Source: an uncultured Erysipelotrichaceae bacterium (GTDB taxonomy: Bacteria > Bacillota_I > Bacilli_A > RF39 > UBA660). From it: a DNA stretch of 5,426 nucleotides. The notes under the pieces are model-generated. The model saw nothing but the letters and a program-made list of their open reading frames with translations. It was not told the DNA's origin and ran no database searches. A program made the position numbers and the translations under genes. The DNA lies in contig CACYEG010000133.1 in assembly GCA_902773365.1 (NCBI GenBank), positions 1 to 5,426 of the forward strand, given 5' to 3'. Positions 1-4,936 of the stretch are shown here, piece after piece; position 1 is the stretch's first letter, and each line of letters starts with the position of its first letter.

Positions 1-5
1 AAATA

Positions 6-16
6 TGTGTTAAAAT
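6..16 (+). promoter_or_regulatory. Extended -10 promoter of the first gene
   Basis: The sequence TGTGtTAAAAT carries an extended -10 TGn (TG at 8-9) directly before a TAAAAT hexamer at 11-16. The expected start of transcription is about position 22-23, which leaves a leader of only about 10 bases before the ATG at 32. Any -35 box would lie outside the window, so this promoter cannot be fully judged. Confidence 0.5.
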
Positions 17-31
17 GATTATGGTGATATT

Positions 32-922
32 ATGGATAGTAGAATGTCAAAATACCATAGTGATGATGAAATAATTGGTAAAAGAGTTGATAAAAACAAA
101 GAACGTTATAAAGAGTCAAGAGATGTCGATTTAGATAATCTTAATCTTGCTAACAATGTTTCTATAATTACTACAGAAAATGAAAATCCTGATATAGAAG
201 AGATACAGGGATTATTGAAAAAAAAATATGTCGCTCCTAGAGATAAACATCCTATAGATTTTATAGAACTAGATAATGTGGATTTGGAAGTTACTAAAGA
301 ATATAAATTAAAAGATGCTATCGATAAAGCTTTTAGTGAAAAAGATGATGATTATGAAAAAAATCGTTATAAAAAACTTAGAAATACCGAGTATGAGATA
401 TTGAAAAGCATAAATGTAGAAAAATCTGAAAGTGAATCCACTTCAACTGGTGGTAGTAACGAAGGAGAAATAATAACTAGTCTATTAAAGATAATTGACG
501 AGAAAACACCAAATAATAAAAAAGATGAGCTTCTAAGCGATTTAATTTCTGATGGCACAGATGTTTTAGAGCCAATTAAACAAGATACAGATGAACTTTC
601 AATCACACCACCAAAACCTACGTTAGTTGAAGAACTAGAAAGAACTAAACAATTATCTAAAAAACAAATTATAGATGAGTTAGAAAAAGTAAATAAAGAG
701 GAAAAAACTCAAGAAAAATTTGCCGATACAACTTCTGCGAATACGTTTTATACAGGCAATCTCGCTATCGAAGATGCTGATTTGGAGGATTTTAAAGATT
801 TAGAAAATGAAATGAAATCAAATGGCATACTTGTAAAGCTGTTGATAATTCTATTAGTGCTAGCAGTACTAGTAGTGGCAGTGTACATGCTAAATAAATA
901 TTTAAACTTAGGACTATTTTAA
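32..922 (+). CDS. Hypothetical charged protein with C-terminal membrane anchor
   Basis: This 296-aa protein matches no family I recognise. Residues 1-262 are very hydrophilic, rich in Lys, Asp and Glu, and look partly disordered: there is a Ser/Thr/Gly-rich stretch near 131-145 and a coiled-coil-prone stretch near 198-228 (VEELERTKQLSKKQIIDEL). A single strongly hydrophobic segment at about 266-287 (LVKLLIILLVLAVLVVAVYM) is followed by a short NKYLNLGLF tail. There is no signal peptide, so it should be a tail-anchored inner-membrane protein with its bulk in the cytoplasm. It has no Trp and no Cys. The ATG at 32 is chosen because GGTGAT at 23-28 fits the right half of a Shine-Dalgarno. The in-frame ATG at 44 has weaker upstream sequence but would give a more usual leader length. 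It has its own promoter and terminator, so it is probably monocistronic. Its position beside yunB hints at an envelope or sporulation role, which is only inference. Confidence 0.85.
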   Translation: MDSRMSKYHSDDEIIGKRVDKNKERYKESRDVDLDNLNLANNVSIITTENENPDIEEIQGLLKKKYVAPRDKHPIDFIELDNVDLEVTKEYKLKDAIDKAFSEKDDDYEKNRYKKLRNTEYEILKSINVEKSESESTSTGGSNEGEIITSLLKIIDEKTPNNKKDELLSDLISDGTDVLEPIKQDTDELSITPPKPTLVEELERTKQLSKKQIIDELEKVNKEEKTQEKFADTTSANTFYTGNLAIEDADLEDFKDLENEMKSNGILVKLLIILLVLAVLVVAVYMLNKYLNLGLF

Positions 923-934
923 ATAGTCCTTTTT
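911..934 (+). terminator. Intrinsic terminator overlapping the first gene's stop codon
   Basis: A near-perfect palindrome has arms GGACTATTT (911-919) and AAATAGTCC (921-929). It can fold as a 7-bp stem with a 5-base loop, and a run of five T follows (930-934). The TAA stop codon (920-922) sits in the loop, so the terminator starts inside the coding sequence. It probably separates this transcript from yunB, although yunB has no clear independent -35 and some readthrough is plausible. Confidence 0.8.
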
Positions 935-942
935 CATATAAT
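935..942 (+). promoter_or_regulatory. Putative -10 box of yunB (leaderless or sporulation-sigma type)
   Basis: CATATAAT lies directly after the T-tract of the preceding terminator and contains a perfect TATAAT (937-942). Transcription should begin about 7 bases further on, at the tandem start codons at 946 and 949. The octamer also differs by one base from the Bacillus sigma-E -10 consensus CATACAAT as I recall it. A GACTATT at 912-918 resembles the sigma-E -35, but the 16-base spacing is rather long. I cannot decide between the two from sequence alone. Confidence 0.4.
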
Positions 943-945
943 TAA

Positions 946-1611
946 ATGATGAAAAAGAAAAAAATTACATTAATAGTTATCGTAAGCATATTTATTACAA
1001 GTATCCTTACTAGAAGAATAAGTAAATACATGACCAAAAATATATTGAACAGTGTATATGTTTTGGTGGAGAAAGAAAATGATTTAGCATTAAAAAAAGC
1101 ATTTAAATCAAAAATGCTTTTAGAAATTAAAGATACTAGTTTTTTAAATGTCATTAAAAACAAAAACGAAGAAATAATCGAAGTAACTTATGATATAGAA
1201 AAATGTGAACAAATAATGAACTATGTCACTCAAAAAATGTCAGAGTCTATCGAAAATATAACAGGTGATGGATATACAATGTTTGTGCCTTCGCTTAGCA
1301 TATTTGATTGGCCATTATTAACGAATCTTGGACCAAAAATTCCCGTAAAAATAGTATTGACAGACGTTGCTATGGGAAATATCCGCACAGAAATTAGGGA
1401 GTATGGTATAAATAACGCTCTTCTAGAAATATACATAGATATTGATGTTAAAATAGCACCGGTATTATTATCACAAGCGGAAACTAAATCAAAAAAATAT
1501 TCATTTCTTTTATCGAGTAAACTTATAACGGGCAAGGTTCCAGATCTATATAATGGAAAAATAAATAGAGAAAGTGTATTATTTAATCTTCCAGTTGAAA
1601 AAAATGTGTGA
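946..1611 (+). CDS. yunB: Sporulation protein YunB family
   Basis: This 221-aa protein has the YunB layout. A short basic N-terminus and one membrane helix (about 7-22) are followed by an extracytoplasmic domain with LGPKIPVKI (128-136), REYGINNALLEIYI (151-164) and TGKVPDLYNG (195-204). These match the conserved GPKIPVK, GINN and VPD blocks that I know from the family. Bacillus YunB is somewhat longer (about 250 aa) and is a mother-cell sporulation protein of unclear molecular function. The helix should anchor it with the main domain outside the cytoplasm. Start: ATG codons at 946 and 949 are both possible, and neither has a Shine-Dalgarno, which agrees with a leaderless message. A later Met (residue 29) would delete the membrane helix, so it is rejected. 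The stop is TGA (1609-1611), the only TGA stop in the window, and it overlaps the extended -10 of the next gene. Presence of this gene suggests a spore former or a recent descendant of one. Confidence 0.85.
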   Translation: MMKKKKITLIVIVSIFITSILTRRISKYMTKNILNSVYVLVEKENDLALKKAFKSKMLLEIKDTSFLNVIKNKNEEIIEVTYDIEKCEQIMNYVTQKMSESIENITGDGYTMFVPSLSIFDWPLLTNLGPKIPVKIVLTDVAMGNIRTEIREYGINNALLEIYIDIDVKIAPVLLSQAETKSKKYSFLLSSKLITGKVPDLYNGKINRESVLFNLPVEKNV

Positions 1612-1617
1612 TATAAT
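1607..1617 (+). promoter_or_regulatory. Extended -10 promoter for the 260-aa protein and yutD
   Basis: TGTGaTATAAT is a perfect TATAAT (1612-1617) with an extended TGn (1609-1611) that coincides with the TGA stop codon of yunB. No good -35 hexamer lies 16-18 bases upstream (TTCCAG at 17), as is typical for extended -10 promoters. Transcription would begin near 1624, giving a leader of about 18 bases. No terminator follows yunB, so readthrough from yunB is also likely. Confidence 0.6.
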
Positions 1618-1627
1618 TAACAATGAT

Positions 1628-1632
1628 AGGAG
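1628..1632 (+). promoter_or_regulatory. Ribosome binding site that fixes the 260-aa protein start
   Basis: AGGAG at 1628-1632 is 9 bases before the ATG at 1642. An in-frame GTG at 1636 lies only 3 bases from it, too close to be used, so the ATG is the likely start. Confidence 0.75.
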
Positions 1633-1641
1633 TGTGTGCAT

Positions 1642-2424
1642 ATGGAAAATAAAATATTTGTAAATAGTTTTATTGATTTTGGTATGCAAGAATTCTTCTA
1701 TGGAAATAATGGCTTTTCATTTGAGAAACATGTAATCGAATGTTTAGTACATATTTATGGAAAAAAAGCCCTCAAAAGCATATATGATGCAAGAAATGAA
1801 GATGCTTTTTCTGATACCATATTAAAATATGGTATTAAACCAAATGTATATGACAACTTCTTACGTGATACTTCGAAATATGAAAAATTCAAAGAAGAAA
1901 AAGAGAAAAATTTGGCTGCTAAAACAGATGTCACTTGTACTATAGAAATTGAGCTGGCAACGCTTTATATTCAAAGGTGTTTATCCTTTACCCCGACAAA
2001 TGATGATATAGCAGGATTTGAAAACGAATTATTAAATGATTTTGACGTTATTAAGTTTCACTTTAATACTAGCTTAGAACCGAATAAAACTAGAGAATTT
2101 TGGGAAAAAAAGAAAAAATTACTATCTGATGATATTGAACTAGTAGATATTAAACCTGATTACTTAGATGAATTCACATATGCTAGATTTGGAGTCAAAC
2201 TAGAAGATGTTCGAAAAATGGACTATAGAATGGTAGACGAATTAAATAAATATATAAGAGCGAAACTAAAAGAAGATAACGACGATTCAGGAAATGAAAA
2301 GAAAAAACTGGGTGCAAATACTATCATTACAAGCGGCAACGGTTTTATCGATGCACTTTTGATAATAAGTATAATTGTAACAGAAATTTCTATAGGAATG
2401 ATTTATTATTTTTTACATGTATAG
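1642..2424 (+). CDS. Hypothetical protein with C-terminal membrane helix
   Basis: This 260-aa protein belongs to no family I recognise. Residues 1-205 look like a folded, mostly helical cytoplasmic domain: it has aromatic and hydrophobic residues spread throughout, for example FIDFGMQEFFYG near 10-21 and VIECLVHIYGKKAL near 31-44. A charged Lys/Asp/Asn linker follows at about 206-223, and then one hydrophobic helix at about 235-257 (FIDALLIISIIVTEISIGMI). With no signal peptide it should be tail-anchored in the membrane. I see no catalytic motif. It lies between yunB and yutD, ends in TAG, and its stop overlaps the ribosome site of yutD, so the two are probably translationally coupled and co-expressed. 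It occupies the place that holds other genes between yunB and yutD in Bacillus. It is clearly a real gene from codon structure, ribosome site and context; its role is unknown. Confidence 0.85.
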   Translation: MENKIFVNSFIDFGMQEFFYGNNGFSFEKHVIECLVHIYGKKALKSIYDARNEDAFSDTILKYGIKPNVYDNFLRDTSKYEKFKEEKEKNLAAKTDVTCTIEIELATLYIQRCLSFTPTNDDIAGFENELLNDFDVIKFHFNTSLEPNKTREFWEKKKKLLSDDIELVDIKPDYLDEFTYARFGVKLEDVRKMDYRMVDELNKYIRAKLKEDNDDSGNEKKKLGANTIITSGNGFIDALLIISIIVTEISIGMIYYFLHV

Positions 2425-2429
2425 GTGGG
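2423..2429 (+). promoter_or_regulatory. Ribosome binding site of yutD, overlapping the upstream stop
   Basis: AGGTGGG overlaps the last bases of the TAG stop (2422-2424) of the preceding gene and stands 4 bases before the ATG at 2434. This supports translational coupling and selects the ATG over the in-frame GTG at 2425, which lies within the ribosome site itself. Confidence 0.75.
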
Positions 2430-2433
2430 TTGT

Positions 2434-2712
2434 ATGGTTACAATAAATGATATTACATATGAAATCATCGAAGATAACAGAGCAGCTTTCGATTTAGAAA
2501 CAGTAAAAGAAAAACTAACAGATTTTTTCTACGGATATGACTATATTGTAGGTGATTGGGCATATGGTAAATTGAGATTAAAAGGATTTAATGAAAAAAA
2601 GAATAAAAACTATAATAAAATTAATTCATATGATAATGTAAAGGAATACATAAATGATTTTTGTGCATACGGATGTAAGTATTTTATTCTTAAAAGAATA
2701 GTTGATAAATAA
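2434..2712 (+). CDS. yutD: YutD family protein (DUF1027)
   Basis: This is a 92-aa protein carrying the YutD signature YDYIVGDWAYGKLRLKGF (residues 35-52). The N-terminus has the family pattern of a short beta strand and NRxxFD (15-20). The C-terminus ends in a CxxxCxYFILKR-like block (Cys77 and Cys81) that is also typical. The family is widespread in Bacilli, small, soluble and of unknown biochemical function; length and motifs here are normal for it. The start at 2434 follows AGGTGGG, and the GTG at 2425 is rejected. It is the second gene of a unit with the 260-aa tail-anchored protein. No clear terminator follows: only an A+T-only inverted repeat near 2725-2737. The next gene's promoter begins inside its last codons. 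Confidence 0.9.
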   Translation: MVTINDITYEIIEDNRAAFDLETVKEKLTDFFYGYDYIVGDWAYGKLRLKGFNEKKNKNYNKINSYDNVKEYINDFCAYGCKYFILKRIVDK

Positions 2713-2730
2713 ATTGTTTTATGTTAATAT
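2702..2730 (+). promoter_or_regulatory. Sigma-A promoter of the DUF1292-like gene
   Basis: TTGATA (2702-2707), a 17-base spacer and TAATAT (2725-2730) with an extended TGt (2722-2724) form a complete housekeeping promoter. The -35 lies within the last codons of yutD. Transcription should start near 2737, and the GAGGG ribosome site (2744-2748) stands 6 bases before the ATG at 2755. Confidence 0.75.
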
Positions 2731-2754
2731 TTTATTAGAATAAGAGGGATTGTT

Positions 2755-3666
2755 ATGAATGAAACTATAAATTTAACCAAAATGGATGGAACAAACATAG
2801 AAGCAACGCTTATATGTTATTTTGAAAATGTCAATGATAAAAAGCAATATTTATATTATACTTTAAATGAAATTAGTGGAACTGATTCAAATTCTACAGT
2901 TAAGATTTACTGTGCTAAAGTTCGCCAAAATGATCCAATTCTCGATGAACCGATTAATGAGTCAACTTGGGAGCAATTGAAAGGGCACATGGCTGAAGCA
3001 TTGAAGGAAACTCTTAATCCCGATATTAAATTTTTACCAATTAATTCTTTAACTGATAAGACTATAGTTAGTGAAAAAGTCATAGCAATGCCAGTATCTT
3101 ATAATTATATATCTAAACACTATAAATTTTATATTGATAACATTTCTAGTGATACAAATGTAATAGAGCCAGCTCCAATTGATGCTAATCCAGCTCAAGA
3201 AACCGAATTAACTGAACCCGTTGTGACAAGTTCACCTAGTGAAGAAGAGAATAATAACGTTAACGAACAAGCTGTAGTTGAGCCAACAGTTGCTCCAGCG
3301 GAATATAGTGCTCCTAATGAGCCAGTACAAATAGATGAATCTGTTAATGCTAATCCAATCGATATTGCAGCAATTGAACAAAAGTATGCGAAAATGATCG
3401 AAGACATTAACAAATTAAAAGAACAAGAATTGGAAGCAGTAAAAAGATATAATGCTACAATTCAATTAAGTTCGATGCACAATGAACAACATGCGTCATA
3501 TGTTCAAAATGAACAGACAAAAGAAGTAGTAACACCTTTGCCACAAAATACATTCGAACCTACTCCAGTTGAGCCAACACCTATTGAACCAGTTGCAGTT
3601 GAACCAGCAGCACCTATTCCACCACAAGATATTGAAACAAATTGGTTTGATATGCCTATACAATAA
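2755..3666 (+). CDS. DUF1292-like domain protein with Pro/Glu-rich tail
   Basis: This 303-aa protein has several parts. Residues 4-55 resemble DUF1292 (the YrzB-type domain): INLTKMDGTNIEATLICYF, then a YLYYTL strand and VKIYCAKV. Residues 56-130 look folded and may belong to the same N-terminal unit. Residues 131-203 are an acidic, Pro/Ala/Glu-rich, probably disordered linker. About 204-232 (AIEQKYAKMIEDINKLKEQE) is predicted coiled coil. The C-terminal region is again Pro-rich, with four EPxxx units at 268-287, and ends NWFDMPIQ. There is no membrane helix or signal peptide, so it should be cytoplasmic. Classical DUF1292 proteins are about 90 aa and of unknown function, so the long tail is unusual; tail plus coiled coil suggest a multimeric scaffold or interaction protein, which is inference. 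Strong promoter, ribosome site and terminator make it monocistronic. The DUF1292 call is moderate, while the gene itself is certain. Confidence 0.8.
   Translation: MNETINLTKMDGTNIEATLICYFENVNDKKQYLYYTLNEISGTDSNSTVKIYCAKVRQNDPILDEPINESTWEQLKGHMAEALKETLNPDIKFLPINSLTDKTIVSEKVIAMPVSYNYISKHYKFYIDNISSDTNVIEPAPIDANPAQETELTEPVVTSSPSEEENNNVNEQAVVEPTVAPAEYSAPNEPVQIDESVNANPIDIAAIEQKYAKMIEDINKLKEQELEAVKRYNATIQLSSMHNEQHASYVQNEQTKEVVTPLPQNTFEPTPVEPTPIEPVAVEPAAPIPPQDIETNWFDMPIQ
3556..3615 (+). repeat. Four 15-bp in-frame repeats coding EPxxx
   Basis: Four tandem degenerate units encode EPTPV, EPTPI, EPVAV and EPAAP (residues 268-287 of the DUF1292-like protein). The Glu codon varies between GAA and GAG while the Pro codon is always CCA. 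The protein-level period of five is clearer than the DNA-level one. Confidence 0.8.
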
Positions 3667-3693
3667 AATCGATAATAAAATCGGTTTTTTTTT
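3665..3693 (+). terminator. Intrinsic terminator after the DUF1292-like gene
   Basis: AAAATCGAT (3665-3673) pairs with ATCGGTTTT (3680-3688), with one G-U pair and a 6-base loop. Nine T follow the core stem (3685-3693). The hairpin begins within the TAA stop codon (3664-3666). The GC content of the stem is low, but A-tract, stem and T-tract together are typical. Confidence 0.7.
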
Positions 3694-3694
3694 A

Positions 3695-3700
3695 TATACT
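3695..3700 (+). promoter_or_regulatory. Possible -10 box of the yutH-like gene
   Basis: TATACT follows the terminator T-tract and would place transcription start near 3707, about 7 bases before the ATG. No convincing -35 is seen 16-18 bases upstream. An alternative TGTGaTATTAT at 3705-3715 overlaps the start codon and would start transcription inside the gene, so it is less likely as a promoter. Confidence 0.35.
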
Positions 3701-3713
3701 TTATTGTGATATT

Positions 3714-4601
3714 ATGAAAAATGAGATACTATATAATTATAACATTAATGTCGAAGAAATAATGGCGGTCGATACAGGATATCAGTTTTATGTCGATTAC
3801 GAAAAGTATATTTTATACAAAACTATTAGAAGTGAAAAAACAATTAAAGAGATAAACAACTATCTAAATAGAACCATTAACAGATTTTTTAAGATAATAC
3901 CTACTATAAATGGTGAGTTAGCATGTAAGGTTAATGATATTACATATGCATTAATTAAGATAACGATGCCATCGAATAATGAAATAGACATATCAGACAT
4001 TATAAATAGCTATATTATTGTAAATGACCAATTAGACGATTTAAATAGGACAAACTGGGGCATGTTATGGAGTAGTAAAGTGGATTATTTGGAATATCAG
4101 GTAAGCGAGCTTGCGACAGATCATCCTACTGTAAAGAATTCTTTTAGTTATTATGTAGGTTTAGCAGAAAATGCTATTGAGTACTTCAATGCTATAAAAA
4201 AAGATAACCTCGAACTTGTCCTATCACAAAAAAGAATAAAATTTCCAAATATCGCACTCGATTACTATAATCCATTAAATTTAGTTGTGGATTATAAGGT
4301 AAGAAATATTGCTGAGTATATAAAAACATATTTTTTTAATCAAAATGCCGAAAGAGATTTAAATAGCATAATTCACTATAATTATAATTTTACCAGTATC
4401 GAATACAATCTACTCTTTGCAAGACTGTTATTTCCATCATATTATTTTGATGAACTAACAGAAGTACTTGAACACAAGAAAAATGAAGATTGTTTACTAA
4501 GATATATAGATTTAACTTCAGAATATGAGTTGTTTTTAAAAAAAAGCTTAGAATTTTTTTCTAAGCGGGCGGAAATGATTAAAATAGACTGGTTATTATA
4601 A
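3714..4601 (+). CDS. yutH: YutH/CotS-like spore coat kinase-fold protein
   Basis: This 295-aa protein has the order of blocks I associate with YutH, a spore-coat-associated member of the CotS / aminoglycoside-phosphotransferase fold group. The blocks are NWGMLWSSKVDYLE (114-127), SYYVGLAENAIEYF (145-158), DYYNPLNLVVD (183-193) followed by RNIAEYIK (197-204), LLFARLLFPSYYFDE (233-247) and a terminal IDWLL. Bacillus YutH is longer (about 340 aa), so the N-lobe is probably reduced. The kinase catalytic HxDxxxxN motif is not visible: the corresponding region reads SQKRIKFPN (171-179). Asp193 sits where the metal-binding Asp of the fold would be. It may therefore be a pseudokinase. The start at 3714 follows GTGAT, a partial Shine-Dalgarno. 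The gene meets nifU tail to tail and overlaps it by six bases. It is a spore coat or sporulation protein by family, with actual function unproven. Confidence 0.75.
   Translation: MKNEILYNYNINVEEIMAVDTGYQFYVDYEKYILYKTIRSEKTIKEINNYLNRTINRFFKIIPTINGELACKVNDITYALIKITMPSNNEIDISDIINSYIIVNDQLDDLNRTNWGMLWSSKVDYLEYQVSELATDHPTVKNSFSYYVGLAENAIEYFNAIKKDNLELVLSQKRIKFPNIALDYYNPLNLVVDYKVRNIAEYIKTYFFNQNAERDLNSIIHYNYNFTSIEYNLLFARLLFPSYYFDELTEVLEHKKNEDCLLRYIDLTSEYELFLKKSLEFFSKRAEMIKIDWLL
4538..4566 (-). terminator. Intrinsic terminator of nifU inside yutH coding sequence
   Basis: Read on the minus strand, an 8-bp stem GCTTAGAA/TTCTAAGC (4546-4566) with a five-A loop is followed immediately by eight T (4545 down to 4538). 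It begins 30 bases downstream of the nifU stop codon. It is embedded in codons 275-285 of the yutH-like gene (LKKSLEFFSKR). On the plus strand the hairpin is followed by GGGCGG, so it should act only on the minus strand. Confidence 0.8.
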
Positions 4602-4832
4602 GTTTACATTCACTACTTCTTTTACATCTTTTACTTTTTCTTGAATAGCATATAGTAAGCCAGAATTTAGTGTGTCTCCCTGATTCAAACACATTGAACA
4701 AGCTCCAGTTAACTTTACATATACAATTTTTTCTACATCGTCATATTTGATAAATTCGATGTCGCCTCCATCCATATTGATAAAGGGGCGCAATTCTTCA
4801 ATAAGGTCTTTAATTATATCTTCTTTGTTCAT
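4596..4832 (-). CDS. NifU C-terminal domain Fe-S scaffold/carrier protein (YutI-like)
   Basis: This 78-aa protein is essentially one NifU C-terminal domain. It shows RPFINMDGGDIEFI (15-28), the family's P-x-L/I-x-x-D-GGD-I/V block. The cluster-ligating pair is CSMC (Cys45 and Cys48), within the LTGACSMC strand-loop. Such proteins (Nfu, YutI in Bacillus) carry a 4Fe-4S cluster bridged between two monomers and pass it to client enzymes in the cytoplasm. It is shorter than Bacillus YutI (about 110 aa) but the domain is complete. The start ATG (complement of 4830-4832) has only a weak upstream TAGGTTAG. It is transcribed from its own strong promoter at 4857-4885, divergent from the S1-domain gene, and its terminator lies inside the convergent yutH-like gene. 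Whether it acts in housekeeping Fe-S assembly is inferred from the family. Confidence 0.9.
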   Translation of the reverse strand: MNKEDIIKDLIEELRPFINMDGGDIEFIKYDDVEKIVYVKLTGACSMCLNQGDTLNSGLLYAIQEKVKDVKEVVNVNL

Positions 4833-4856
4833 ATATCTAACCTACCAGTCCAATAA

Positions 4857-4885
4857 AGTATAGCAAATCATCATAAACAAGTCAA
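4857..4885 (-). promoter_or_regulatory. Sigma-A promoter of nifU
   Basis: On the minus strand TTGACT (4885-4880), a 17-base spacer and TATACT (4862-4857) with extended TGc form a near-consensus housekeeping promoter. Transcription should begin near 4850, giving a leader of about 17 bases. Confidence 0.8.
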
Positions 4886-4886
4886 T

Positions 4887-4915
4887 TTTACTTTTTAAAA
4901 ATTGTGTGCTATAAT
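4887..4915 (+). promoter_or_regulatory. Sigma-A promoter of the S1-domain gene
   Basis: TTTACT (4887-4892), a 17-base spacer and a perfect TATAAT (4910-4915) preceded by TGTGc form a strong extended -10 promoter. Its -35 is separated by a single base from the -35 of the divergent nifU promoter. Transcription should start near 4922. Confidence 0.8.
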
Positions 4916-4936
4916 ACGTCTCACGAGGTGTATTAT

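Noticed and set aside
367..1535. Open minus-strand frames at 367-606, 942-1163 and 1230-1535
   Set aside because: All are opposite well-supported plus-strand genes, are Ser/Phe/Ile-rich as expected of antisense A+T-rich DNA, and match no recognisable family.
2725..2737. Inverted repeat TAATA/TATTA as a terminator after yutD
   Set aside because: It has only A-T pairs, a 3-base loop and no T-tract, and it overlaps the -10 of the next gene.
3195..3413. Open minus-strand frame opposite the Pro/Glu-rich linker
   Set aside because: It is a shadow of the GAA/CCA-rich codons, which read as Ser/Gly/Thr on the other strand, with no independent support.
3556..3615. Repeat considered as CRISPR or non-coding satellite
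   Set aside because: The units are 15 bp, in frame, lack spacers and encode a Pro/Glu-rich protein tail.
4904..4936. Longer start (GTG 4904) for the S1-domain gene
   Set aside because: It would place the start codon upstream of and across the TATAAT box at 4910-4915. The ATG at 4937 has a good GAGGTG ribosome site and matches where the S1 domain begins.
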